Below are positions 31,530-39,576 of a stretch of 64,000 bases of DNA, in pieces. Where the stretch lies: the IMG/VR virus record IMGVR_UViG_3300033148_003376, positions 1-64,000 of that record. The stretch is one strand, 5' to 3'. Source of the stretch: a virus. The translations under genes and the position numbers were made by a program. How positions within the stretch are numbered: the first letter of the stretch is position 1; each line of letters opens with the position of its first letter. The notes under the pieces were generated by a model that saw only the letters and a program-made list of their open reading frames with translations, did not search any database and was not told where the DNA came from.

Positions 31530-32764
31530 AATTCGACAACGACGATAAACGGATCCTGAATCAGTTCTTCACGTCATCTGACGAGAGGGATACTATCTAT
31601 GCGGCGAAAGAAACCCTTCCGTCAAGTATTCTCGCTGGTCTCATCGGGAAAGCCTCACGCGCGAAAGAGACCTTCCGTGAAATCTTCTTGAAAGAATACA
31701 TGAAAACGAATTGCAATCTTCATGTCGACATAGATCACGGTCTCTCAAGTACCCTCCAAATCATGAAAGACGACTCTCTCAATTTCCTCGACAAGTGGAA
31801 GAACCACAACTCCCTTCGAGACGTTCCCCACGTCGCTGTGTTCTGTGACGATCTTTCGATATTACAAACGAAGGTCTGGGAACATGAACCGGTCGCAGAA
31901 TACCAGGAAAAGTCTACCAGGTATCGCCCATTCAAAGCAGACAACGTCTACCTTCCAGGTGTATCGGATACCCTTCTCGATCGTATTGGTCCTCTACAGG
32001 ACGATCTCGTGACGCTCTACAACGAGATCTACGAAGCTACAAAGAAACGAGATGTCGCGAGATATCTTCTCCCGGTAGGCTCACGAACCGCGATGGTCTG
32101 TTTCGCGTCGATGAGATCGTTGGAAAGGATTGTCGGTAGGATGTACGACTATCCGACGATGGAATCCCAAGCCATGGCCATGGCCATCGAGGGACACATT
32201 CAACAAGTTCTTCCGACGTTCAAAGCTCTTCGGGGCGTCGAAGACTACTCGTTCTTGAACTCTCCTGTAATACACTTCGTAGGTCAAGGACCCCAGTGTC
32301 AAGTAGCAGATGTTATCAAGATGGAAAATGCCGAAGTCTACCAGATACTAGGTATGATCGACATTGGAGCACATCGAGATGTCCAACGACACCGGAGTTT
32401 GATCCAGGATCTACCCGACTATCGAGCGTTCTACGGATACGACAAGCTCATCTTCGACTTCATACCGATCATGTTGCAGACGAGATACCGAGACTGTATG
32501 GAACGCGGGATCATTCTCTTCCATGATGTTTACAAGGAACTATGGGATAACAAGATAGAACGCATCGGTGAAAGTCAATACTGTGCTCTCCTCGGTCACA
32601 TGACGAGATTCCGACTCATCACCGACCTGAACCGATGGAACTACGCTCATGATCTCCGCACGGGATCACCAAACCAAAATGCGACAAGTGAGAAAACGGT
32701 CCATATCAGCTATTCAACGTGGTTCCATCGCGCTCAACGACAAATAGAGGCTCTCCATGTGTAA
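31526..32764 (+). CDS. ThyX-like flavin-dependent nucleotide C5-modifying protein
   Basis: The 412-residue protein shows ThyX features spread over two halves, as in the long ThyX-like family: EKSTRY at 128-133, ARYLLPVGSRTAM at 178-190, and the RDVQRHRS block at 284-291 containing the RHR of the ThyX motif. Classic ThyX is about 220-250 residues, so this is a long form. The usual activity is FAD-dependent methylation of dUMP; phage relatives could make 5-hydroxymethyl-dUMP, which would fit the hypermodification gene at 24056. Activity is inferred. Coupled by ATGA to the gene before. Confidence 0.7.
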   Translation: MKFDNDDKRILNQFFTSSDERDTIYAAKETLPSSILAGLIGKASRAKETFREIFLKEYMKTNCNLHVDIDHGLSSTLQIMKDDSLNFLDKWKNHNSLRDVPHVAVFCDDLSILQTKVWEHEPVAEYQEKSTRYRPFKADNVYLPGVSDTLLDRIGPLQDDLVTLYNEIYEATKKRDVARYLLPVGSRTAMVCFASMRSLERIVGRMYDYPTMESQAMAMAIEGHIQQVLPTFKALRGVEDYSFLNSPVIHFVGQGPQCQVADVIKMENAEVYQILGMIDIGAHRDVQRHRSLIQDLPDYRAFYGYDKLIFDFIPIMLQTRYRDCMERGIILFHDVYKELWDNKIERIGESQYCALLGHMTRFRLITDLNRWNYAHDLRTGSPNQNATSEKTVHISYSTWFHRAQRQIEALHV

Positions 32765-32990
32765 TCCGCGAAGCAAACTGACCGAGAACCAACTGATTGT
32801 TCTTGATGTCATCATGGTTCTCAAGCGTGGATTCAATCCTACTGATATTATCGACAAGACATCTCTCGACAAAAGCCAGGTCCATGCAGTGATACGGTCG
32901 TTCATTCTCAAAAGAATCATCGTCAAGATGAAACCAGGTGTGTACAACTCGCGAGTCTCTAAATGGATACATGAAAACGGGGGATATTAA
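32757..32990 (+). CDS. Small winged-helix-like protein
   Basis: The 77-residue protein overlaps the ThyX-like gene by eight bases. The order helix, helix (NPTDIIDKTSLDKSQVHAVI), helix, beta-wing (IVKMKPGVYNSRV) matches a MarR/ArsR-like winged helix. It may be a small DNA-binding regulator. Confidence 0.6.
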   Translation: MCNPRSKLTENQLIVLDVIMVLKRGFNPTDIIDKTSLDKSQVHAVIRSFILKRIIVKMKPGVYNSRVSKWIHENGGY

Positions 32991-33047
32991 ACCAAGGATG
33001 AAACCGAGACGATGGATTGAACAAATTCAGATCGACGGAGATGATCA

Positions 33048-33629
33048 ATGAATGTTACAAAGCTCCCTACCTCGACGATCGACGTCCAGATGATAGAGCT
33101 GAAAAAAGACTTCGAACGCTACCGTGCATCATCGGAAGCGAATCAGGCTATCATCAACATCACCGAGACTCTTTTTTCTCGTGTGGAAAACATCGAGAAG
33201 AAAACAATCGGAACCGTCGGTGCATGTGAGGACCATCGGAATGCAACTCTTGATACGTTCATGAAAAGTGGTGGTAAGATGTGTCCGGTGTGTCTGTTCC
33301 ACGAGAATCTCGATCTCAAGAAATTCGTCGTCGATTCCAGTGTGCCGAGAGAAGCGAGCGAAGATGGGATCTCGAAGTGGTATGAAAAGGCTCTTTCGAT
33401 CGCCAATAGCATGAAAAGGGCAATACCGAAGAGACAAAAAGAAACCAAGTACCTCGTTATCTATGATGTAGAAGACATCACAAGAGCTGTCTACAACGTC
33501 GCGTGTGTCGTTGCTAAGAACGTCAAAGACGCAACAGAGAAGGCATCAAAGATGCTCAGAAGGGAACCGGAATTTCTGAAAGTATTTGCGTTTGCCACTA
33601 TCGCAGACGGATGGAAATATTACATATAA
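33048..33629 (+). CDS. Hypothetical protein with CxxC
   Basis: The 193-residue protein follows CGGAGATGATCA. The N-terminal 70 residues are helical with C and H residues, and CPVC near 79 may complete a zinc site. The C-terminal third is helical. No family is recognised. Confidence 0.65.
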   Translation: MNVTKLPTSTIDVQMIELKKDFERYRASSEANQAIINITETLFSRVENIEKKTIGTVGACEDHRNATLDTFMKSGGKMCPVCLFHENLDLKKFVVDSSVPREASEDGISKWYEKALSIANSMKRAIPKRQKETKYLVIYDVEDITRAVYNVACVVAKNVKDATEKASKMLRREPEFLKVFAFATIADGWKYYI

Positions 33630-33641
33630 GGATACCAAGCT

Positions 33642-33782
33642 ATGAACACTCTAAAAGAAGTTTGGAAAATCACGTCTTGGTCTGATTTCGTGCCAATTGC
33701 AGTAGGTCTTGGTGGCATGACATTCGCTTATTTTTGTGTAGTGTATCTAAGGCCAATTGTTTGCAATCTATGTTGTTTGTGA
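33642..33782 (+). CDS. 46-residue membrane peptide
   Basis: A 46-codon frame starts at 33642 after AAGGATACCAAGC. Residues 16-38 form one transmembrane helix and the C-terminus is Cys-rich (CNLCCL). Codon use is more T-rich than in the surrounding phage genes, like the following three genes. Confidence 0.55.
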   Translation: MNTLKEVWKITSWSDFVPIAVGLGGMTFAYFCVVYLRPIVCNLCCL

Positions 33783-33817
33783 ACACGTAATGAAATAATA
33801 GCGAGTACGGAGGGGAT

Positions 33818-34018
33818 ATGATCAAAGTGGAAAATACTGTCAAAGTCTACGATAAAAACGGCGTCTCGTGCGGCAATGAAGACGAGGTTATTCGGGTGCT
33901 CTCGGATTGGAATGACCCTGATATGGTGACAATTTCTTTCGGTAAGGAAAAGCGTGGTGTCCGCAGGAAAGATATCGAGGCGGCTATCCAAAACGCCTGT
34001 AACACCGCAAGATACTAA
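33818..34018 (+). CDS. Small hypothetical protein
   Basis: The 66-residue protein follows a strong GGAGGGG SD. It is a compact beta-alpha protein with a basic middle (FGKEKRGVRRKDI). It belongs to the compositionally distinct stretch 33642-35698. No family is recognised. Confidence 0.65.
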   Translation: MIKVENTVKVYDKNGVSCGNEDEVIRVLSDWNDPDMVTISFGKEKRGVRRKDIEAAIQNACNTARY

Positions 34019-34199
34019 TCGTAACCTGATTATCTGGTTATATCGCTCCGCTGTATAGCTTGATATTGCGCTTTGGTCAAATTCGAATGGTTTTTAGCAG
34101 CACTATAACTTGTTGTTTTGTTTCGTAATGCAGAAAACCTTTAAGTTTTTCTTGTTATTTGTCGAGTAGTATTATATGAGACAAACAACGGAGGGGAAA

Positions 34200-35087
34200 A
34201 TGGATCGAAAAGAACTGATAAAGCTACAAGCCATGCCTCTCGAAGACAAAATAGCACTGGCACAGGATCGCATAATGCAATGGCACAACCACTACAACGG
34301 TCAGGTGTACATTGCATTTTCGGGTGGTAAAGATTCAACGGTACTCCTACATCTGGTAAGACAAATATACCCGGAAATACCTGCTGTTTTTTATGATACT
34401 GGTTTGGAATTTCCAGAGATCCGCGCCTTCGTTAAAACAATTAGTAATGTAGTTTGGTTAAAGCCTACCATGACATTCAAGCAAGTGATCGAGAGTAAGG
34501 GTTGGCCAATAATATCGAAAAATGTAGCAATGGCCATTTCTAGATATCGCAATACTAAAGACCCAATCCAAAGACAGCTTAGACTACACGGCGGAATTAA
34601 CCCTACTAGTGGCAAGGTGCAAACGACTGGAGTGATCCCTAAGAAATATCACTACTTAATACACGCACCATTTAAAATAGGCGAAGGCTGTTGTGATGTT
34701 ATGAAAAAAGCATTGCGGAAAAGATACGAGAAAAGCACTAATAGAAAATCACTAGTCGGAACAATGGCGGCTGATAGTTCTGGCAGGAGAACGAGATATC
34801 TATCACTTGGGTGCAATGCCTTCGATGCTAAACAACCACGATCTGCTCCGCTATCTGTTTTCTTAAACCAGGATATATGGCAATATATTACAAAATTTGG
34901 CGTTCAATTCTGTGACATCTATACCAAGGGATACGATAATACAGGCTGTGTCTTCTGCTTATTCGGAATCGTGCAAGACCCTGATAGGGCCGACAGGCTG
35001 AAAAAAACGCACCCAAAACTACATAGCTATTGTATGGAAAAGTTGGGCATGGCCGAAGTAATCGAATGGATCAAGAGAGGTATGTAA
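34200..35087 (+). CDS. PAPS-reductase-like PP-loop protein with Fe-S cysteines
   Basis: The 295-residue protein starts at ATG 34200 after GAGGGG. Residues 36-50 are the PP-loop (YIAFSGGKDSTVLL), followed by FYDTGLEFPE, as in PAPS/APS reductases and DndC. A Cys-Cys pair (GEGCCDVMKK) is followed 84 residues later by a CxxC (TGCVFC); this CC-X80-CxxC spacing is the [4Fe-4S] motif of APS reductases. The role could be sulfur transfer to DNA, RNA or sulfate assimilation. It is coupled to a recombinase, and its codon use differs from the flanking phage genes, suggesting recent acquisition. Confidence 0.75.
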   Translation: MDRKELIKLQAMPLEDKIALAQDRIMQWHNHYNGQVYIAFSGGKDSTVLLHLVRQIYPEIPAVFYDTGLEFPEIRAFVKTISNVVWLKPTMTFKQVIESKGWPIISKNVAMAISRYRNTKDPIQRQLRLHGGINPTSGKVQTTGVIPKKYHYLIHAPFKIGEGCCDVMKKALRKRYEKSTNRKSLVGTMAADSSGRRTRYLSLGCNAFDAKQPRSAPLSVFLNQDIWQYITKFGVQFCDIYTKGYDNTGCVFCLFGIVQDPDRADRLKKTHPKLHSYCMEKLGMAEVIEWIKRGM

Positions 35088-35698
35088 TGCCAAGAAAAAC
35101 AACCAAGACCCTAGATAAGCTTCGCTCAAATAAAATCGTCCACGACGATAAAGTTTGCACGACGAATAAATATTACGACGACGAGACTCTTCAGCAGATC
35201 CTCGATGTCATCAAGTCACTCAAGAAAACCAAACCAGAGATGTATTTCTTTTACATGATCCTTGTCTACACTGGTGCTCGTCGTTCTGAGGTTTGCCTTG
35301 TGAAGCGTGGAGACCTTCAGAATGGCTATGTAACCATGGATTCAAATAAAGGCGGCAACCGTCGCTCTGTGCCCCTTCCGAAACGATTCTATAAAGAGGT
35401 ATTTGAGTGGTCCCGTGACAAGGATTGGCTATTCAAGCATACGCCTTGGTGGTATTCCCGGTTCATGCGGAAGTTGATACCCCCATCGAAGAATGATGTC
35501 AAGATGCCCTTACATGCCATTCGCCATTCCATGGCAATGAGGCTTCTTAAACGAACGGGAAACATTTTCCTTGTCAAGTTGTTCCTCGGTCACAAGTCTT
35601 TGACTTCGACACTGATTTATATTGATGCCTTGGAGACAAAAGACTTTGAGAAAGATTTGAAAGAGATATTCAAGCAACAGCTTGATAAGATTGAGTGA
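35087..35698 (+). CDS. Minimal tyrosine recombinase
   Basis: The 203-residue protein starts at ATG 35087 overlapping the preceding stop (TAATG). All catalytic residues are visible: Arg64 (TGARRSE), Lys88, His143 and Arg146 (HAIRHS), His169 (LGHKS) and Tyr178. The arm-binding and most of the core-binding domains of normal integrases are missing, so it is shorter than phage integrases (usually 320-400 residues). Possible roles are dimer resolution, integration of the local island, or inversion. No clear attachment site was found. Confidence 0.8.
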   Translation: MPRKTTKTLDKLRSNKIVHDDKVCTTNKYYDDETLQQILDVIKSLKKTKPEMYFFYMILVYTGARRSEVCLVKRGDLQNGYVTMDSNKGGNRRSVPLPKRFYKEVFEWSRDKDWLFKHTPWWYSRFMRKLIPPSKNDVKMPLHAIRHSMAMRLLKRTGNIFLVKLFLGHKSLTSTLIYIDALETKDFEKDLKEIFKQQLDKIE

Positions 35699-35741
35699 CA
35701 ACAGCAAAGCCTGAGAGGAAAGAATAGAAGGAGACTACTAA

Positions 35742-36245
35742 ATGGCGTTCAGAATAGATTTCGACACCGAACATAAGATTGTATGGAAACACCGACATCT
35801 CACTGATGAGAGTCTTCTATCATTCTATCATCAAGTAAACGTTGTCAAAGCGTTTAAAACACGAGCGATCCTTGGTGACAAAATCTCTGGTGCCGTTCTT
35901 TGCGCGGTTCAGTGTGAATACAGCGATGGAACCACGTCTCCATGCTTCATGGCATACGTGGGGGATACCAGGTCTCCTTTCGGTGGGTACACGTATGTAA
36001 TTTCGGATCCATACGATTTCTTGGTAAGAAATTCTATGGAAGGGATCATCGCACACGACAAATTCGGAAAGTCGTGGACCATCCCACCGAGAGAAGTCAA
36101 GAAAGTTGTACCAAAAATATTCGTAGCTCTCGGTATAAACAACATTAAAATCCCCATGAAACTCTCTAAGCCAGTCGAGCATGTAACTGTCAAACTGAAA
36201 GTCCAGAAAGGTATCAAAGCAATCTTCGTCAATATAAAGACATAG
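35742..36245 (+). CDS. Hypothetical protein
   Basis: The 167-residue protein follows GAAGGAGACTACTAA. It is beta-rich, with no motif recognised. Codon use returns to the phage norm here, marking the right edge of the distinct island. Confidence 0.65.
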   Translation: MAFRIDFDTEHKIVWKHRHLTDESLLSFYHQVNVVKAFKTRAILGDKISGAVLCAVQCEYSDGTTSPCFMAYVGDTRSPFGGYTYVISDPYDFLVRNSMEGIIAHDKFGKSWTIPPREVKKVVPKIFVALGINNIKIPMKLSKPVEHVTVKLKVQKGIKAIFVNIKT

Positions 36246-36280
36246 AATTGTGACGTCGGGAATAGGCTCGACTAGCGATA

Positions 36281-36323
36281 CGTGTTCGACGTAGTAGCTC
36301 ATCGGCATACTACGTCGGACGCG
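36281..36323. other. Large imperfect hairpin
   Basis: CGTGTTCGACGTAGTA (36281-36296) pairs with TACTACGTCGGACGCG (36308-36323) with two G-T pairs, giving 16 pairs around an 11-base loop. No T-run follows. It lies in a 140-base gap between genes, 583 bases after the recombinase stop. It could be an RNA structure, a terminator needing Rho, or a recombination or replication site. Confidence 0.6.
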
Positions 36324-36385
36324 CTCTATGAGGAGAAATCAACAAAGCGTTTGAGAAGATCATCAATCTCCCAGGAGATGGTAAC

Positions 36386-36664
36386 ATGAATCAACCGAAA
36401 ATATACATCCAAGTGTGTGGAATGACCTTCACTTCTACCGACTATGGTCTCGATCCTGATACAGGAGACTTCGTTGTTACATCTGATAGAACAGGGCACG
36501 TTTATAGATTCACAAATCCCAGGATCACAGGGATTGATCCTGGTATCAAATCTACAAAAGACGTAGAGATCGAAGAAATCAAGGACTTCGAGATGGAAAT
36601 CATACCTGATATTGAAGGATGTTCGATGTCAAGAGATGTGAAAATCAGATTCGATGGAGATTGA
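36386..36664 (+). CDS. Small beta-rich hypothetical protein
   Basis: The 92-residue acidic protein follows AGGAGATGGTAAC. No family is recognised. One base separates it from the next gene. Confidence 0.65.
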   Translation: MNQPKIYIQVCGMTFTSTDYGLDPDTGDFVVTSDRTGHVYRFTNPRITGIDPGIKSTKDVEIEEIKDFEMEIIPDIEGCSMSRDVKIRFDGD

Positions 36665-36665
36665 T

Positions 36666-36896
36666 ATGAAATACCATGTCTTCTATATTGCTCATTCTAT
36701 CGGTGCAATTGAAATAGAAACATTCTCAGAAAAGGAAAAGATGGAGCAGTGGATCTCTGATTATTTGGAAAACAAAAAGGGTTCCATCGTAGATATCATC
36801 TACGGTCGAAGGATCTCGGTCAAACCGACCCAGGTCAAGACGAAATACATCGTCGACAACGACAATAACGAGGATGGTCATTGCGTGGGAGAATAA
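36666..36896 (+). CDS. Small hypothetical protein
   Basis: The 76-residue protein starts at 36666 after GGAGATTGAT. It is alpha/beta with an acidic C-terminus. No family is recognised. Confidence 0.65.
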   Translation: MKYHVFYIAHSIGAIEIETFSEKEKMEQWISDYLENKKGSIVDIIYGRRISVKPTQVKTKYIVDNDNNEDGHCVGE

Positions 36897-36897
36897 C

Positions 36898-37104
36898 ATG
36901 AAAGACATGATCGTCACATTTACCTATACCAACTGGCGTAGCATGACGTCGAAACGGAGAGTCTCTCCAAGCGAGATTGTATTCCAATCAACGAAATGGC
37001 ATCCAGAGAAACAGTGGTTACTCTCTGCATACGATCATAATAAGGAAGCCGATCGCTGGTTCGCAATGAAAGACATCAAAGACTGGACACCGGAGGACAA
37101 ATGA
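36898..37104 (+). CDS. WYL-like small phage protein
   Basis: The 68-residue protein starts at 36898 after GGGAGAATAAC. The pattern FTYTNWRSMTSKRRVSP, then WHPEKQWLLSAYD, then RWFAMKDIKDW is that of short WYL-like proteins found in phages, related to ligand-binding WYL domains. It is cotranscribed with the endolysin by overlap (ATGA). Function unknown. Confidence 0.7.
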   Translation: MKDMIVTFTYTNWRSMTSKRRVSPSEIVFQSTKWHPEKQWLLSAYDHNKEADRWFAMKDIKDWTPEDK

Positions 37105-37934
37105 ACTCAGTATTTGATAGAGCATTCGAGAAAATCATCGTCACTGAAGGCGGGTATGTCAATAATCCTTTCGATAAAGGATCCGAGACTCGCTATGGTG
37201 TCACCAAGAAAGTCGCCAAGAAACATGGGTACACCGATGATATGAAGGACTTGCCTATTGGTCTCACCAAGTACATTTATAGACATGATTACTGGGACAA
37301 GATGAACCTTGATCGAGTCGTCAATCCCAACTGGGAAGGTTCCGAAGACATCGCACACGAACTCTTCGACTCTGGCGTCAATGTGGGTCCTGGTCTTGCA
37401 TCGAAATGGTTCCAGCGAGCACTAAATCTGCTCAACCGAGACGAAAGAGACTACTCCGATCTCGTCGTTGACGGAGACATAGGAAATTACACCATCAAAA
37501 CGTACAGTAAAGATATGCCTCATAATGCCCTAAGTCTTTACAAGATCTTGAACCTATTCCAAGGAGCCCATTACCTCAGTCTCGCAGAGAAAGACCATTC
37601 TCAGGAGATCTTCATCCGAGGATGGCTCAAAAGAGTCATGGTGAGATCGAGATCGGTGCCGATGATTCCATTTCCAGATGGGTATACGATCGAAGGTGTG
37701 AGCGTCGATATGGATTTACTGGCAGGACGTTGTTTCCGATCTCCGTTTTGTTCGGTCAACGTGTCAGAAAAAAAGATCTCCGTCCAGATTCCAGAGGGAG
37801 ATCTTCTTGTCTTTGAGTCGTCGAATGTTACCAATCTGAGGATTTCAGGACCAAGAACCGCACCATCAAGGACAGTGAGAAATCATCCAGAAGCCTGTGA
37901 TTGTAAAACGTGTAAATTGATGAGGAGTCTCTAG
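37101..37934 (+). CDS. Endolysin, GH108-type N-acetylmuramidase with C-terminal extension
   Basis: The 277-residue protein starts after GGAGGACAA. Residues 12-36 read IIVTEGGYVNNPFDKGSE then TRYGVT, the GH108 signature, with catalytic Glu16. The following region to about 185 matches the usual domain, including the FDSGVNVGP and VDGDIGNYT blocks, the latter typical of the PG-binding part. The last 90 residues are an addition of beta character ending in a Cys cluster (CDCKTC). It cleaves peptidoglycan for lysis; no signal peptide is present, so a holin is needed. Confidence 0.85.
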   Translation: MNSVFDRAFEKIIVTEGGYVNNPFDKGSETRYGVTKKVAKKHGYTDDMKDLPIGLTKYIYRHDYWDKMNLDRVVNPNWEGSEDIAHELFDSGVNVGPGLASKWFQRALNLLNRDERDYSDLVVDGDIGNYTIKTYSKDMPHNALSLYKILNLFQGAHYLSLAEKDHSQEIFIRGWLKRVMVRSRSVPMIPFPDGYTIEGVSVDMDLLAGRCFRSPFCSVNVSEKKISVQIPEGDLLVFESSNVTNLRISGPRTAPSRTVRNHPEACDCKTCKLMRSL

Positions 37935-37946
37935 ATTACTTTCCCC

Positions 37947-37975
37947 TTGACAAACATACTTTATTTTGTTATACT
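37947..37975 (+). promoter_or_regulatory. Sigma70-type promoter, copy 5 on plus strand
   Basis: TTGACA at 37947-37952, 17-base spacer, TATACT at 37970-37975. Half-sites ACAAA/TTTGT are kept; downstream AAAGAGTAGAGTCAAG is a diverged version of the shared element. Confidence 0.9.
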
Positions 37976-38004
37976 TAAAGAGTAGAGTCAAGAGGGAGGA
38001 AATC

Positions 38005-38268
38005 ATGGCGGGTCAAAAAAGTGCAGAAACAAAGAGAATCGAGAAGTGTTACAGAAACACTCTGAGGTTCGAAAAGCTCTGGAGCGATTACATCGACGCT
38101 CTGACCGAGCTGAAAGAGGTAATGGAAACTCCGCTGTATGTAAGAAGGGGTCGTTTTGAGGTCGCGAATGGACATGTAGCACGGACTCGTCGAGGTATCC
38201 GAACCAGGATCGAAAAACTCAGGACAAGGCTGAATGAGAAATATGACATGAAGCTATCGGAGGAATGA
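38005..38268 (+). CDS. Small basic helical protein
   Basis: The 87-residue protein starts at 38005 after GGGAGGAAATC. It is Arg-rich and almost wholly helical, possibly nucleic-acid binding. No family is recognised. Confidence 0.65.
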   Translation: MAGQKSAETKRIEKCYRNTLRFEKLWSDYIDALTELKEVMETPLYVRRGRFEVANGHVARTRRGIRTRIEKLRTRLNEKYDMKLSEE

Positions 38269-38274
38269 GGAATC

Positions 38275-38961
38275 GTGGCGAGAAAAAAGAAGAAAGACGA
38301 CATCGTCATAATCAGTAGCGAGTGTACCTCGTTTGGAGATATCGAGCACTACACGAAAACAGTAAGACTGCACAAGTCACTAGGCTCTTTCTATCTCGAT
38401 CTCCCACCAGAAGCACAGAGCATCCTCAAAGAAACATATATCGATGACACGGAATTGAAAAGACTCGAACACAAATATCAACAGCGTCTTCATACATACG
38501 CCAACGCGACCCAAAAAGAACGAGAGGTTATCGTATATTGTCTACAGGCAGACCTTGACCACAAAACTGCATCAGATGCTGGATTTGGAAGTAAAGACGG
38601 AAACTCTTTGCATGAAGTAGATGGTGGCTGGCAAGAACCGGATTCGATGAAGTTGAGATTTGCTTACGCAGCAATGATCGAGACGTCTTGTTCAACCTGG
38701 GATCTGAACAAGTATCATCTGGACACGACCAAAAATAATCCTATACGATCATCACTGTGCATGGATCCAAGTGAAGTCTCGACAAGGGAACGACAAGACG
38801 GGTTCGTCGTCATTCCCTATAATGAACAAGTATTCCGGGGATTTCAAGAGATCGAGAAGAAGCTGAAGGAATTGATAGTCGGTCTGAAGATCTTGACAAA
38901 GGATCCGGATAGGCTACTTGAAGGGGTGCAGAAGTTACTCGGAGATAGTCAGAAACACTGA
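38275..38961 (+). CDS. Hypothetical protein, GTG start
   Basis: The 228-residue protein begins at GTG 38275 after GAGG. It has a basic N-terminus, a helical middle, and a C-terminal amphipathic region. No motif is recognised. It is the last plus-strand gene and meets the late operon tail-to-tail with 10 bases between stops. Confidence 0.65.
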   Translation: MARKKKKDDIVIISSECTSFGDIEHYTKTVRLHKSLGSFYLDLPPEAQSILKETYIDDTELKRLEHKYQQRLHTYANATQKEREVIVYCLQADLDHKTASDAGFGSKDGNSLHEVDGGWQEPDSMKLRFAYAAMIETSCSTWDLNKYHLDTTKNNPIRSSLCMDPSEVSTRERQDGFVVIPYNEQVFRGFQEIEKKLKELIVGLKILTKDPDRLLEGVQKLLGDSQKH

Positions 38962-38971
38962 AACGACGTCA

Positions 38972-39544
38972 TCAATCGATCACGTTCAATTCACTCTCGA
39001 CGAGAACAGGATCCCTGAACCCTGCAGGATGGGTACCGAAGTCAACATATCCACGAATATCCTGTTTCAGACCCAATCTCATGTATTCAGTATCAGTGTC
39101 AGGAAGAATTACCTGGACGAATCCTACGGCAAGAGGTTCGGTTCCTTCTACCTTCTTGTATGAATCGATCCCACCCGCGAGCGTTACCTGTGATGATGTC
39201 AATATTACAGACTCATCTGCAGCATCGCTCTCAGCAGTATTCGTCGGGTTTGCCGTATTCCACTCGTTCAAAACAGCGGTGATCGTCTTGATCCCATCGA
39301 ACTCAAGTACGATATCGTTTCCCGCCGCACCCGCAACAACAGCGGAAAACGTCACCTCTTCATAGAGACACTCAGCGGTTTCCGCTGCTATGGTAGAATC
39401 GTCGATGACTACCTTCCCGCTTTGCTTTGGAAACTCCAAAGTAATCTTGTCGGCTTCAGGAAGCCTTATATACGGGTCGCCGTTTGGACGACGCAATTTC
39501 AAGACAAATCTCTTGTCTGTACCTCGAACGATAGTAATTGGCAT
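38972..39544 (-). CDS. Late structural-type protein with shared DFDGIKT domain
   Basis: The 190-residue protein starts MPITIVRGTDKRF, like small virion beta proteins. Residues 62-125 hold a segment (AGNDIVLEFDGIKTITAVLN, then WNTANP and LAGG) that recurs in the gpI-like protein at 54258. This domain appears to be a mobile beta module in virion proteins. It is the last gene of the late operon. Confidence 0.65.
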   Translation of the reverse strand: MPITIVRGTDKRFVLKLRRPNGDPYIRLPEADKITLEFPKQSGKVVIDDSTIAAETAECLYEEVTFSAVVAGAAGNDIVLEFDGIKTITAVLNEWNTANPTNTAESDAADESVILTSSQVTLAGGIDSYKKVEGTEPLAVGFVQVILPDTDTEYMRLGLKQDIRGYVDFGTHPAGFRDPVLVESELNVID

Positions 39545-39576
39545 TATGACATTCCTTTTGACACGTCGTGATTTGT

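Noticed and set aside
32998-33051. 17-codon frame overlapping the 33048 start
   Set aside because: Its SD would be directly adjacent to the ATG, and the peptide is too short to support.
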